From positions 1 through 25,748 of the IMG/VR virus record IMGVR_UViG_3300037587_000256: 25,748 nt of DNA. One strand, given 5' to 3'. Below are positions 19,558 to 25,748 of the stretch, one piece after another; the first letter of the stretch is position 1, and each line of letters begins with the position of its first letter. Source of the stretch: a virus. A program made the position numbers and the translations under genes. Under the pieces are notes generated by a model that did no database searches, had not been told where the DNA came from, and was given only the letters and a program-made list of their open reading frames with translations.

Positions 19558-20981
19558 TATTGATCCTCAAACCAAACAGTGGAGGCTTTCATCACTGAAG
19601 CCGCCCCTGATGTTGTGTTCATTGCTACGGTTAAGCTTTCCCCTGGCACTAATATCTGATTGAGCGCAGCGAAGTCCAAAGACCCTGGCTCACCCTCGGC
19701 TATGACATCCCCACCAGTCACCACGACCTGGTCGATAGCTGTCTGCATAATTGAATCAGCTGTGTCAAAGTTAGCGAATGTGAAACTCGACCCGGCTATA
19801 GGCGTTGCGTTTTTGATAACTTGTAAGTCAACAGGTTTGCCTGAATCTGTCGATGAACCCAGCACCCCGATGATAACTTCTGCCAAGTTCCTAATACCTC
19901 CGAACTCGTTTCTGTTCCGAAGCGTGATTATGTTTGTCGGAAGCAACCCCACACCTGCGGCCGTGTTTGCGTCGCCTTTCGACCCTGACGTATTGAGCTT
20001 CTTGCCCTCAATAAATCCACCAAAAGATGCTGACTCCACTCTAATCGCCGTGGCATTCCCTTTGTTCTCTGATGCAATGCCCAGCCTAAACGTTGGGTTT
20101 AAAAGAGTTGGATTATCACCTGTACCCGCCGCCTTAATGATATGGACGGCCTCAAAGTCTCCGGTATCTGGGTTCTCGGCCTTGAACTCTATAGCACCAC
20201 CGCCGAGATACTCGAAACTAATCTCATACGGCGTAAGCTTGTCGGGCGTTATCGTGAAATCAAAGTCTTCTGACCAGCTTGCTTCGGGGATGAAAGTCAC
20301 CGTCCACTCTACAGCCGCTTCAACCTGCGCCCAAGATGCCACTGCCGTCGCAGACGAGAATGCAAAAGAACCAACGGTGGCGCTTACCAGGTTCTGAACT
20401 GCAGTCACAGTTGCGCCTGTGCTGTCAAAGTCCCACAACTCAATCTGACTATTGAGAGACTGAGCCACCTCGTAAGCCGTGTGTGATGTCGAACCTGCTG
20501 TTAGTGCGACGGTGTAGCCTGTGCCATCTACGGTGACTGTGGCGCTCTCTATACCTCCAGCGCCTGTCGTTACAGTCAGAAGCTGAACCTCTTGGCGAGC
20601 AAACCGCCTGTACCAGATGCCAAAGACTAAGTCTTGGTAACCAAATGTTAGGGTATCGTTAAATCCGAGAAGACCGGCGTCCTGCTCGCTGCCTGTCGCT
20701 GGAGTGTCAAATTTGGCTGTGAATCTACCTTTCGCCCCCTGCCCTGGACGGTAGGTTAGTGCTCGCTCGCTAATGACAGAACCTAGAGAGGGCGTGGCCG
20801 CTCCGGTAACGGCGAAGAATTTGCTATCTAAAGATCCAGATGAACCTCCTCCGATGTTAATGCTGTCTGTCTGACCGAGCTGCCCATACTGGGTAGACAG
20901 CTGGATAACGGGTGTGTTCTCGGCAGTCGATAACTCCCCAAAGGCGGTCTTTTGTAGTAATTCTGGTACGTTGTTGCTCAT
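19557..20981 (-). CDS. large beta-rich virion structural protein
   Basis: A 474-residue protein starting MSNNVPELLQKTAFGELSTA. It has a structural-protein opening often seen in phage and marine-virus virions (NNVPELLQKTAFGELSTAE, then ALTYRPGQGAKGRFTAKF and FGYQDLVFGIWYRR). The rest is repetitive beta-sheet with glycine turns. A TTG at 20993 is in frame, but the ATG at 20981 overlaps the previous stop as ATGA and is preferred. I believe it is a tail or fibre-associated particle protein; the exact place in the particle is not known. Confidence 0.62.
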   Translation of the reverse strand: MSNNVPELLQKTAFGELSTAENTPVIQLSTQYGQLGQTDSINIGGGSSGSLDSKFFAVTGAATPSLGSVISERALTYRPGQGAKGRFTAKFDTPATGSEQDAGLLGFNDTLTFGYQDLVFGIWYRRFARQEVQLLTVTTGAGGIESATVTVDGTGYTVALTAGSTSHTAYEVAQSLNSQIELWDFDSTGATVTAVQNLVSATVGSFAFSSATAVASWAQVEAAVEWTVTFIPEASWSEDFDFTITPDKLTPYEISFEYLGGGAIEFKAENPDTGDFEAVHIIKAAGTGDNPTLLNPTFRLGIASENKGNATAIRVESASFGGFIEGKKLNTSGSKGDANTAAGVGLLPTNIITLRNRNEFGGIRNLAEVIIGVLGSSTDSGKPVDLQVIKNATPIAGSSFTFANFDTADSIMQTAIDQVVVTGGDVIAEGEPGSLDFAALNQILVPGESLTVAMNTTSGAASVMKASTVWFEDQ

Positions 20982-21451
20982 ATCACATGCCAACTATCAG
21001 TTTCTACGGTGTAAATGATGTCAAGGCTTGTATATTTGACGTTTATCCGCAACGTGGTATTGCCGTCGATCAGCTTACCGTTGCCATTAATAATTATCTG
21101 CCCCGCTGCTCGCTTAACCGTTGCTAGCTCCTGATCATCCGGCTCATCATTGAGGGTTATAGTGACCGCGTCTGTGCAGATAACGATATCACTGCCAATC
21201 GTGGTGTAATCGATGGCTGTCGGTATTACGTTCCTAAACTCTAGATCAGATATGCGGCTGAACAGCCCAAACAGACCATCTGTATCGACCTGGGAGTTGA
21301 CCGTCTCGTCTACGGAATCGTCAGCTCCACCTGTCCTTGTCCATAGCTGGAACAGCAGCCACTCTAGCTTCTCAAAGTAAGGCCGTAATTCCTTATCCGC
21401 GTTTATCTTTTTTGGTCGCCTGAACTGCGGTGGTGGATTGACTAAAGCCAT
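20978..21451 (-). CDS. structural protein following gp10, possible tail-needle-slot protein
   Basis: A 157-residue protein starting MALVNPPPQFRRPKKINADK. The N-terminal LRPYFEKLEWLLFQLWTRTG (about 22-41) is a helix with an LFQLW.RTGG.DD motif common in a small protein next to podovirus neck genes. The C-terminal part is beta-rich (AGQIIINGNGKLIDGNTTLR, then VETDSWHVI), resembling a fibre or trimer cap. In P22 the gene after gp10 is the needle gp26; homology is not visible, only position. It overlaps the next gene by ATGA. Confidence 0.55.
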   Translation of the reverse strand: MALVNPPPQFRRPKKINADKELRPYFEKLEWLLFQLWTRTGGADDSVDETVNSQVDTDGLFGLFSRISDLEFRNVIPTAIDYTTIGSDIVICTDAVTITLNDEPDDQELATVKRAAGQIIINGNGKLIDGNTTLRINVKYTSLDIIYTVETDSWHVI

Positions 21452-22866
21452 TATCTGCCCGCCAATCTGATATCAATCGAGCCTGAGTAAATCGAATAAT
21501 CAACGGCGTCTGATGTAGTGATGCGAATCATCAAGTCATAGAAGCTGATCATGGACCACCATTCTGCCCTGATGTTTGTCTCTCCCAGCCGCCCTATGCG
21601 AAGCCAATCACCTTCGCGCCATGATTTTCCGCCATCAGTAGAATACTCCAGCATGATCTTAGGGTCTTCGCCCTGCCCTGTAATCAGGCCAACGCCCATC
21701 TCCATTATCAATTCGAAGCGGGACATTTGCATGCGCTTACCGCGGTTGCCTATGTTCTCGCCGCTGATTGAGGCTAATACTCGGCGGCGCTGATAGACTG
21801 CTCCATTGTTGTCAAATCGGTTTATGTCTAATTCGTAAAGGTCGCCGGTCGCCTTATCACCGATCAGGTTCTTACCGAACACATTAACAAGAGAGGCTAT
21901 GTTGTAATCACCGCCCTCTGTGCCTGCTGACAGCTCGAACCAGCCATCGGTGCCAAGCTCCTCATTCAGGCACCAGGTCTGCTGGGCATCAGGGAAGTCT
22001 ATCGCGTAGAACTCTTTACCTTGGAATACGAAGGTATAGGCGAACGCATCATCTACTCTGTCATACCCTTCAACGGCGTTAGCTATAGCGGTCGATGATA
22101 TGCGCTCCTCTGCGCCCCCTCTTGCCCTGTAGACACTGCGATCAGACCCCAGCCAGTAGATGGCGTCCTTCGTGTTCGCTACTGAGTGAATAGCAGCACA
22201 GCCGATAGATATTAGTGAGCCTTCAACGTTATCAAATGGCGGTGATCCAACGCCTGAGTTGTAGATAAGCTGTACAGTGCGCTCACCAAGCAGATAGACC
22301 ACCTGGTCGAACGTGTAAGCCCGCACTAGGTTGTCGGGGGAAACCTCTGCTCCTGCCGCGTTTAGGCCTGATGCGCTCGATCCATCACCAACATCTGAAA
22401 CCACATACAGAGTGTCTTTTGTGTAGACGAACTGGTTGTTGATGATCGTGACAGCTTTAGACCCGTCGATATCTGGGTCAGTCACCTGGACTACTGTTGA
22501 TCCGTCATACCAAAACACGCTGGTTCCGGTAACAATAAACAGATTCACGCCGTCATTCGCAAAAATGCACCTGGCAGCGCCTGGTATCGTGCCTCTAGAT
22601 GTGTGGGTTCCGGTTGAATCAACCTGATACAGGGTGTTGCCTACCACACGAAACTCGACCTCGGCCATGTTTGTGCCGTTACGATCAGCACCGGCAGTAA
22701 CTGAATCGAACACGGTTTGACCAGGAAAGGACTTGATAACGAATTGATTCTTGCCACTCGGGACTACTTCGTGATACCAGTTGCGAGTCTCTTGCGATGA
22801 CAGAGGTCTAGACCGATCTTGATAGGACGGCCCCGCAATGTTGATTGGTATCGTCTGGAAGGCCAT
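21451..22866 (-). CDS. P22 gp10-like packaged-DNA stabilisation protein
   Basis: A 471-residue protein starting MAFQTIPINIAGPSYQDRSR. The N-terminus has the typical I-x-G-x-S-Y-x-D-R-S-x-x-x-x-x-Q-x-x-x-N-x-Y pattern (residues about 10-32). It is followed by propeller-like repeats (VEFRVVGNTLYQVDSTGTH; YWLGSDRSVYRARGGAEERI; LIGDKATGDLYELDINRFD) and ends MIRITTSDAVDYSIYSGSID. gp10 proteins plug the portal-adaptor channel and hold the genome in the head. It directly follows the adaptor gene, its usual place. Confidence 0.83.
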   Translation of the reverse strand: MAFQTIPINIAGPSYQDRSRPLSSQETRNWYHEVVPSGKNQFVIKSFPGQTVFDSVTAGADRNGTNMAEVEFRVVGNTLYQVDSTGTHTSRGTIPGAARCIFANDGVNLFIVTGTSVFWYDGSTVVQVTDPDIDGSKAVTIINNQFVYTKDTLYVVSDVGDGSSASGLNAAGAEVSPDNLVRAYTFDQVVYLLGERTVQLIYNSGVGSPPFDNVEGSLISIGCAAIHSVANTKDAIYWLGSDRSVYRARGGAEERISSTAIANAVEGYDRVDDAFAYTFVFQGKEFYAIDFPDAQQTWCLNEELGTDGWFELSAGTEGGDYNIASLVNVFGKNLIGDKATGDLYELDINRFDNNGAVYQRRRVLASISGENIGNRGKRMQMSRFELIMEMGVGLITGQGEDPKIMLEYSTDGGKSWREGDWLRIGRLGETNIRAEWWSMISFYDLMIRITTSDAVDYSIYSGSIDIRLAGR

Positions 22867-23502
22867 CTAAGGCGTGGCTCCGTCAACAGTCATCACAGGG
22901 GAGGGTCCGTATCTGCCAAGATCAGCTTTCTTGTTTGCTCCACGAATGGCGTTGATGAACTGGGTGAAGTACCTGGCAGCGTCTTGCTCTTTCTCTGCCC
23001 AGTTATTAAGCGCCCACAACGCACCAAACAGGTAGATAGTGGGGTGATCAGTTAACACTGTATTGGTAGGGTTGGCAGTTGATAGCGCTGTGAACTCCCT
23101 GATGTATTGAAGCTCTAGGTCATAATCGATGTCAGGGAATCGATCAAACTCTAGCTGACTTGTTACAGTGAAGAAACACGGTTGCCCGGCTGCGCTTAAT
23201 ACTCGCAGTTGGCTAGGTGTGCGGTAATCAATTTCAAAGTTCTCACCGTTGACGATCTGCAGGCTTAACTTTCGCATTGATTGGAAGCCATCAGGCAGGG
23301 CAACGAACCGGCTTGGTGTTGTAGAGTCCATCGTTGCTGTTGCTAGGGTTTCTTCTGAGCGGATCTTGAGCGGCTCGATCTGGTTGGCGTACATCTCAGA
23401 TTCTGCCAGTTGAATAAACGTGTCAATCTTCAGATCAACATCGCCTCGGTGTGACCAATCAATGATCTCTAGCTTGAGGTTTTCAAACGTATCTAGCGCC
23501 AT
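22867..23502 (-). CDS. head-tail adaptor (tail tubular A / gp4-slot protein)
   Basis: A 211-residue protein starting MALDTFENLKLEIIDWSHRG. The helical opening (TFENLKLEIIDWSHRGDVDL, then IDTFIQLAESEMYANQIEPL) is the typical start of phage SU10-type adaptor proteins. It is followed by a beta insertion (RFVALPDGFQSMRKLSLQIV) and a closing helix (LFGALWALNNWAEKEQDAAR). Such dodecameric adaptors sit under the portal and receive gp10. The start is separated from the upstream gene by a hairpin terminator, so it may have reduced or separate expression. Confidence 0.78.
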   Translation of the reverse strand: MALDTFENLKLEIIDWSHRGDVDLKIDTFIQLAESEMYANQIEPLKIRSEETLATATMDSTTPSRFVALPDGFQSMRKLSLQIVNGENFEIDYRTPSQLRVLSAAGQPCFFTVTSQLEFDRFPDIDYDLELQYIREFTALSTANPTNTVLTDHPTIYLFGALWALNNWAEKEQDAARYFTQFINAIRGANKKADLGRYGPSPVMTVDGATP

Positions 23503-23526
23503 TGTGTCACACCTGAATTAGATAAA

Positions 23527-23544
23527 AGGGGGATTGCTCCCCCT
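23527..23544 (-). terminator. intrinsic terminator inside the late region
   Basis: Stem AGGGGGA (23527-23533) and TCCCCCT (23538-23544) around TTGC, followed leftward by TTTATCT after the stem's closing T. It lies 24 bases before the adaptor gene and just after the small protein ending at 23551. It probably lowers transcription from the highly expressed capsid genes into the neck and tail genes. Confidence 0.78.
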
Positions 23545-23550
23545 CTGGTA

Positions 23551-23778
23551 TCACTCTTCTACGTTCTTCTTAGGCTTAGGCCCGGGCTTAGCTTTTGGCT
23601 TGTCGAGCCGGATCATCCATCGATGACTAAATTGTTCTTCCTCCGTAATGACAACAGGGTCACCCTTGTCGTCTTTTTCCAGAGAATGAGTCTTAGCTAC
23701 AATCTCGAACTCATCACCTTCACGGCGCTGTTCAATGCCGTAAACACCAATGCATCCTTCTTTAACCCGAACCTTCAT
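23551..23778 (-). CDS. small late protein with proline/lysine-rich tail
   Basis: A 75-residue protein starting MKVRVKEGCIGVYGIEQRRE. A small beta domain (VRVKEGCIGVYGIEQRREGD then EFEIVAKTHSLE) is followed by FSHRWMIRLDKPKAKPGPKP and an acidic end. The pattern of GxYxxxRRREGDxFxI...FSxRWMxxL is common in a tiny gene next to podovirus capsid cement genes, with no assigned role. It has an AAGGAGTG leader and is followed by a terminator. Confidence 0.68.
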   Translation of the reverse strand: MKVRVKEGCIGVYGIEQRREGDEFEIVAKTHSLEKDDKGDPVVITEEEQFSHRWMIRLDKPKAKPGPKPKKNVEE

Positions 23779-23788
23779 AGTTCACTCC

Positions 23789-24262
23789 TTAAGTGATGTC
23801 GAAGCCGTCAACGTAGTCGTTGGTTGCATCAACCATGCTCATCGGCATCAGAAATGCTGACATGGTGATGGTTGGCGTGTTACCCAGAGTGTCATACCGA
23901 ATGCCCAGGAACTGCTCACTCTCTGACAGCTTGGTAGGCGGAATCGGAATAAAGAAACTGAAGCCTGCTACAAGCAAGTCAGCATCCTGAGCCGGTGCAT
24001 CTGGAGTGCCAGATTCAAACACCCGACGACCGATCAACTGACGACCGGTAGACTGAGCAGCGTTGGACGCATACTCAACGTCAAAGGTGTAATCCTCATC
24101 ACCAGAGCCTTGATCCGCTGCCACGATGACAGTGAACATCACACACATTGGCTCACCATTACCAATCGACCGATCCTGTGAAAGATCGATCACGTTTGTA
24201 CCAACTGCGTCAGTCGTTACCGCCTGAGAGTCGGAGAACTGATTTTGCGCATCTAAGATCAT
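23789..24262 (-). CDS. Bbp16-type capsid cement protein
   Basis: A 157-residue protein starting MILDAQNQFSDSQAVTTDAV. The opening (MILDAQ..FSD.QAVT....NVIDL) is characteristic of the Bbp16-family cement protein of BPP-1 relatives, which lies right after the coat gene as here. It is beta-rich, with a polar insertion (ADQGSGDEDYTFDVEYASNA) and a PIPPTKLSESEQFLGIRYDT segment. Cement proteins sit on the capsid surface and stabilise it. The start has a TAGGAGAATCATA leader. Confidence 0.83.
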   Translation of the reverse strand: MILDAQNQFSDSQAVTTDAVGTNVIDLSQDRSIGNGEPMCVMFTVIVAADQGSGDEDYTFDVEYASNAAQSTGRQLIGRRVFESGTPDAPAQDADLLVAGFSFFIPIPPTKLSESEQFLGIRYDTLGNTPTITMSAFLMPMSMVDATNDYVDGFDIT

Positions 24263-24275
24263 TATGATTCTCCTA

Positions 24276-25292
24276 TTAAACTACGCGTGATTCGGACGTA
24301 CCCAGCGCATCAACGATGCGAACCGGAATACCCAGGAATCGAGTAGTGAAGATGGTGTCACCGAACTGGTTCAGACCTTCCTGAACTACTACGGCGCTAG
24401 ACGACTTCTCAAGCCCGATGATACGGAGATGAGACGCCACAGTGCGGTTGACGTAGAACGCGGTGTTAACGTTGTTCAGCGAAGGCAGGCGGTCAATTGC
24501 ACGGCTCATCATCTTGATGATTGAGGTAGCTGCGGTGATAGCCTGTGTGCCGGTCAGTGCAACCAGCGCAGGAGTGTCGATGTTCGCGACACGTACCGCA
24601 TAACGCCAATCCTTGACCACCAGCCCGTTCTTCCAGACAAACCGATCAGCGTAAGCACGGAACCGGTTATTGTTGCTGTCGAACGCATCGATAATGCCCA
24701 GATCTTCGTGCTCCAGGCCAGCCTTTGAACCCTTAGGGAAAATACCCATAATGGTACGCTGACCCCATCCAACCAGCAGGATCGAGTTGTTGTCTGAACC
24801 AGTACCACCGGCATCAAGGATATTCTGTGCGTTTACAGCAGACAAGTCGCTGTATCGAGGCAAGAAGCCTACGAACTCTTCAGGGTTTGCTGCGGTGCCG
24901 TTGATCAGGGTGTTAGCCATCGTTTGGTTCATAGACTCCATGAACCCTTCAGACTCACTCATACGATAGGCGTTGACGTTGCCGTTAAGCTCAGCCTCAT
25001 CCTTATCGACCTCTGACCGACCTTCCAACTGAGCGGTATTCTCAGTGATCTGCGCGGTGGTTGACTTGGACTTCGGGACACCTTGGTTCATCAGACGATA
25101 GACGACTGCAGGTAGACCGGTTCGGATGGTGGTTTGTTCGCCAGTTGGCAAATTGCCCTCTTTGACTAACATGTCAAGGAGGATTTCATTTGTTTGAGAC
25201 AGGATCTCAACTATTGATGCTGTCTTACCATCAGGATCAAGGCGCTTAGCCCAATCAGTCAGTGTAAGTACAACGTTGCCGATAGTAGCCAT
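24276..25292 (-). CDS. major capsid protein, BPP-1 GP48 type
   Basis: A 338-residue protein starting MATIGNVVLTLTDWAKRLDP. It closely follows the coat proteins of BPP-1-like podoviruses: DWAKRLDPDGKTASIVEILS (13-32), EGNLPTGEQTTIRTGLPAVV (about 45-64), STTAQITENTAQLEGRSEVD, and GIFPKGSKAGLEHEDLGIID; it probably adopts the HK97 fold. The GGAG eight bases upstream and its place between scaffold and cement genes agree. I read no N-terminal cleavage site, in keeping with a separate scaffold gene. Confidence 0.92.
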   Translation of the reverse strand: MATIGNVVLTLTDWAKRLDPDGKTASIVEILSQTNEILLDMLVKEGNLPTGEQTTIRTGLPAVVYRLMNQGVPKSKSTTAQITENTAQLEGRSEVDKDEAELNGNVNAYRMSESEGFMESMNQTMANTLINGTAANPEEFVGFLPRYSDLSAVNAQNILDAGGTGSDNNSILLVGWGQRTIMGIFPKGSKAGLEHEDLGIIDAFDSNNNRFRAYADRFVWKNGLVVKDWRYAVRVANIDTPALVALTGTQAITAATSIIKMMSRAIDRLPSLNNVNTAFYVNRTVASHLRIIGLEKSSSAVVVQEGLNQFGDTIFTTRFLGIPVRIVDALGTSESRVV

Positions 25293-25305
25293 AATTTAAA
25301 CTCCG

Positions 25306-25748
25306 TTACTTTCCATAAAAGTGTTCTTCGCGGGTCTTGACGGCTTTAAGCTGCCGAGCCTGCTTGCCAGGTTTAGTCACCAGAGTTGCTTTCTTAACCT
25401 TCGATTTGATCTTCGAGGCTTTACCCTGCAACTGATCAAACTTTGCGGCTTTCAAGCACGTTTGGATATATCTTGCTCTGAACATTCCCGCCACGTCTTC
25501 GTTAGTGAATCCGTTTGCTTGGAAATACTCGTTCATCAGCTTCTGATCGGCGTCATATGCCTTAGTTGCCTTGCCGTCTACCACCCAGGTCGGGTTGTTC
25601 TCAAGCATCTTGCCTTGTTCAGATACCAACTCATCATCCGTGTATGCCGGCTGACTTACGGCTTCAGACCTTAGTTTCTCAACCATCGCCTTCCGCTTGT
25701 CTGCCTTCTCCCTTTGAGCAATGCATTCCTCTGGATCATCTTCACGCA
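25306..25748 (-). CDS. scaffolding protein, N-terminus cut by window edge
   Basis: The last 147 residues of a highly charged helical protein read in from the right edge: REDDPEECIAQREKADKRKA (just upstream of the internal ATG at 25686), then KLRSEAVSQPAYTDDELVSE. The C-terminus is strongly basic (KASKIKSKVKKATLVTKPGK, then KTREEHFYGK), typical of the coat-binding end of scaffolds. It lies 13 bases before the coat gene. The frame is open at 25748, so the true start is outside; the internal methionine is not the likely start. Confidence 0.68.
   Translation of the reverse strand, partial: REDDPEECIAQREKADKRKAMVEKLRSEAVSQPAYTDDELVSEQGKMLENNPTWVVDGKATKAYDADQKLMNEYFQANGFTNEDVAGMFRARYIQTCLKAAKFDQLQGKASKIKSKVKKATLVTKPGKQARQLKAVKTREEHFYGK

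Noticed and set aside
19660-20397. Long plus-strand open frame opposite the structural gene
   Set aside because: It mirrors the strongly coding minus-strand gene, has no ribosome site and shows no recognisable domain.

Overview
The window is a stretch of a tailed-phage or prophage genome of podovirus type, and both ends cut a gene. It joins three recognisable ancestries. The replication and recombination block is lambda-like (O, P, NinB and an HNH/NinG-like protein, with Erf on the other arm). The capsid looks like that of Bordetella phage BPP-1 relatives (scaffold, GP48-type coat, Bbp16-type cement). The neck, ejection and tailspike order follows P22 (gp4-position adaptor, gp10, a gp14-position GNAT, gp7, gp20, gp16, tailspike). 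Clear sigma-70 promoter boxes, strong Shine-Dalgarno sites and a P-type helicase loader point to a proteobacterial, probably gammaproteobacterial, host. I cannot name the genus from sequence alone. No integrase, classical divergent CI repressor, terminase, portal or lysis gene is visible, so lifestyle is undecided.

Layout. (1) 1-3056, leftward early arm: small phage genes, several with membrane segments, ending in an Erf single-strand annealing protein that runs off the left edge. The genes are separated by repeated intergenic units containing terminator-like hairpins and a shared ribosome-binding leader. (2) About 3090-3195, control region with back-to-back promoters. (3) 3195-12659, one long rightward operon: two related small Cro-type regulators, O and P with a 12-bp iteron array (predicted origin) inside O, small unknown genes, a sigma-factor-like protein, a DfrB/R67-type dihydrofolate reductase homologue, an HNH/AP2 homing endonuclease, NinB, a PD-(D/E)XK-like nuclease and an HNH/NinG-like protein. 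(4) A hairpin at about 12670 separates the convergent operons. (5) 12686-25748, leftward late operon: scaffold (cut by the right edge), coat, cement, a small protein, a terminator, adaptor, gp10-like stabiliser, several structural proteins, GNAT, three ejection proteins and the tailspike.

How the genes work together (inference from family roles). The Cro-like proteins control early promoters. O binds the iterons and P brings host DnaB. Erf, NinB, the nuclease and the HNH/NinG-like protein serve recombination. The sigma-like protein sits where many phages keep their late activator and may switch on the leftward virion operon. The most striking single gene is the compact DfrB-type reductase core next to the sigma-like gene. 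The best DNA-level signal is the iteron array, whose repeat is kept across a reading-frame change.
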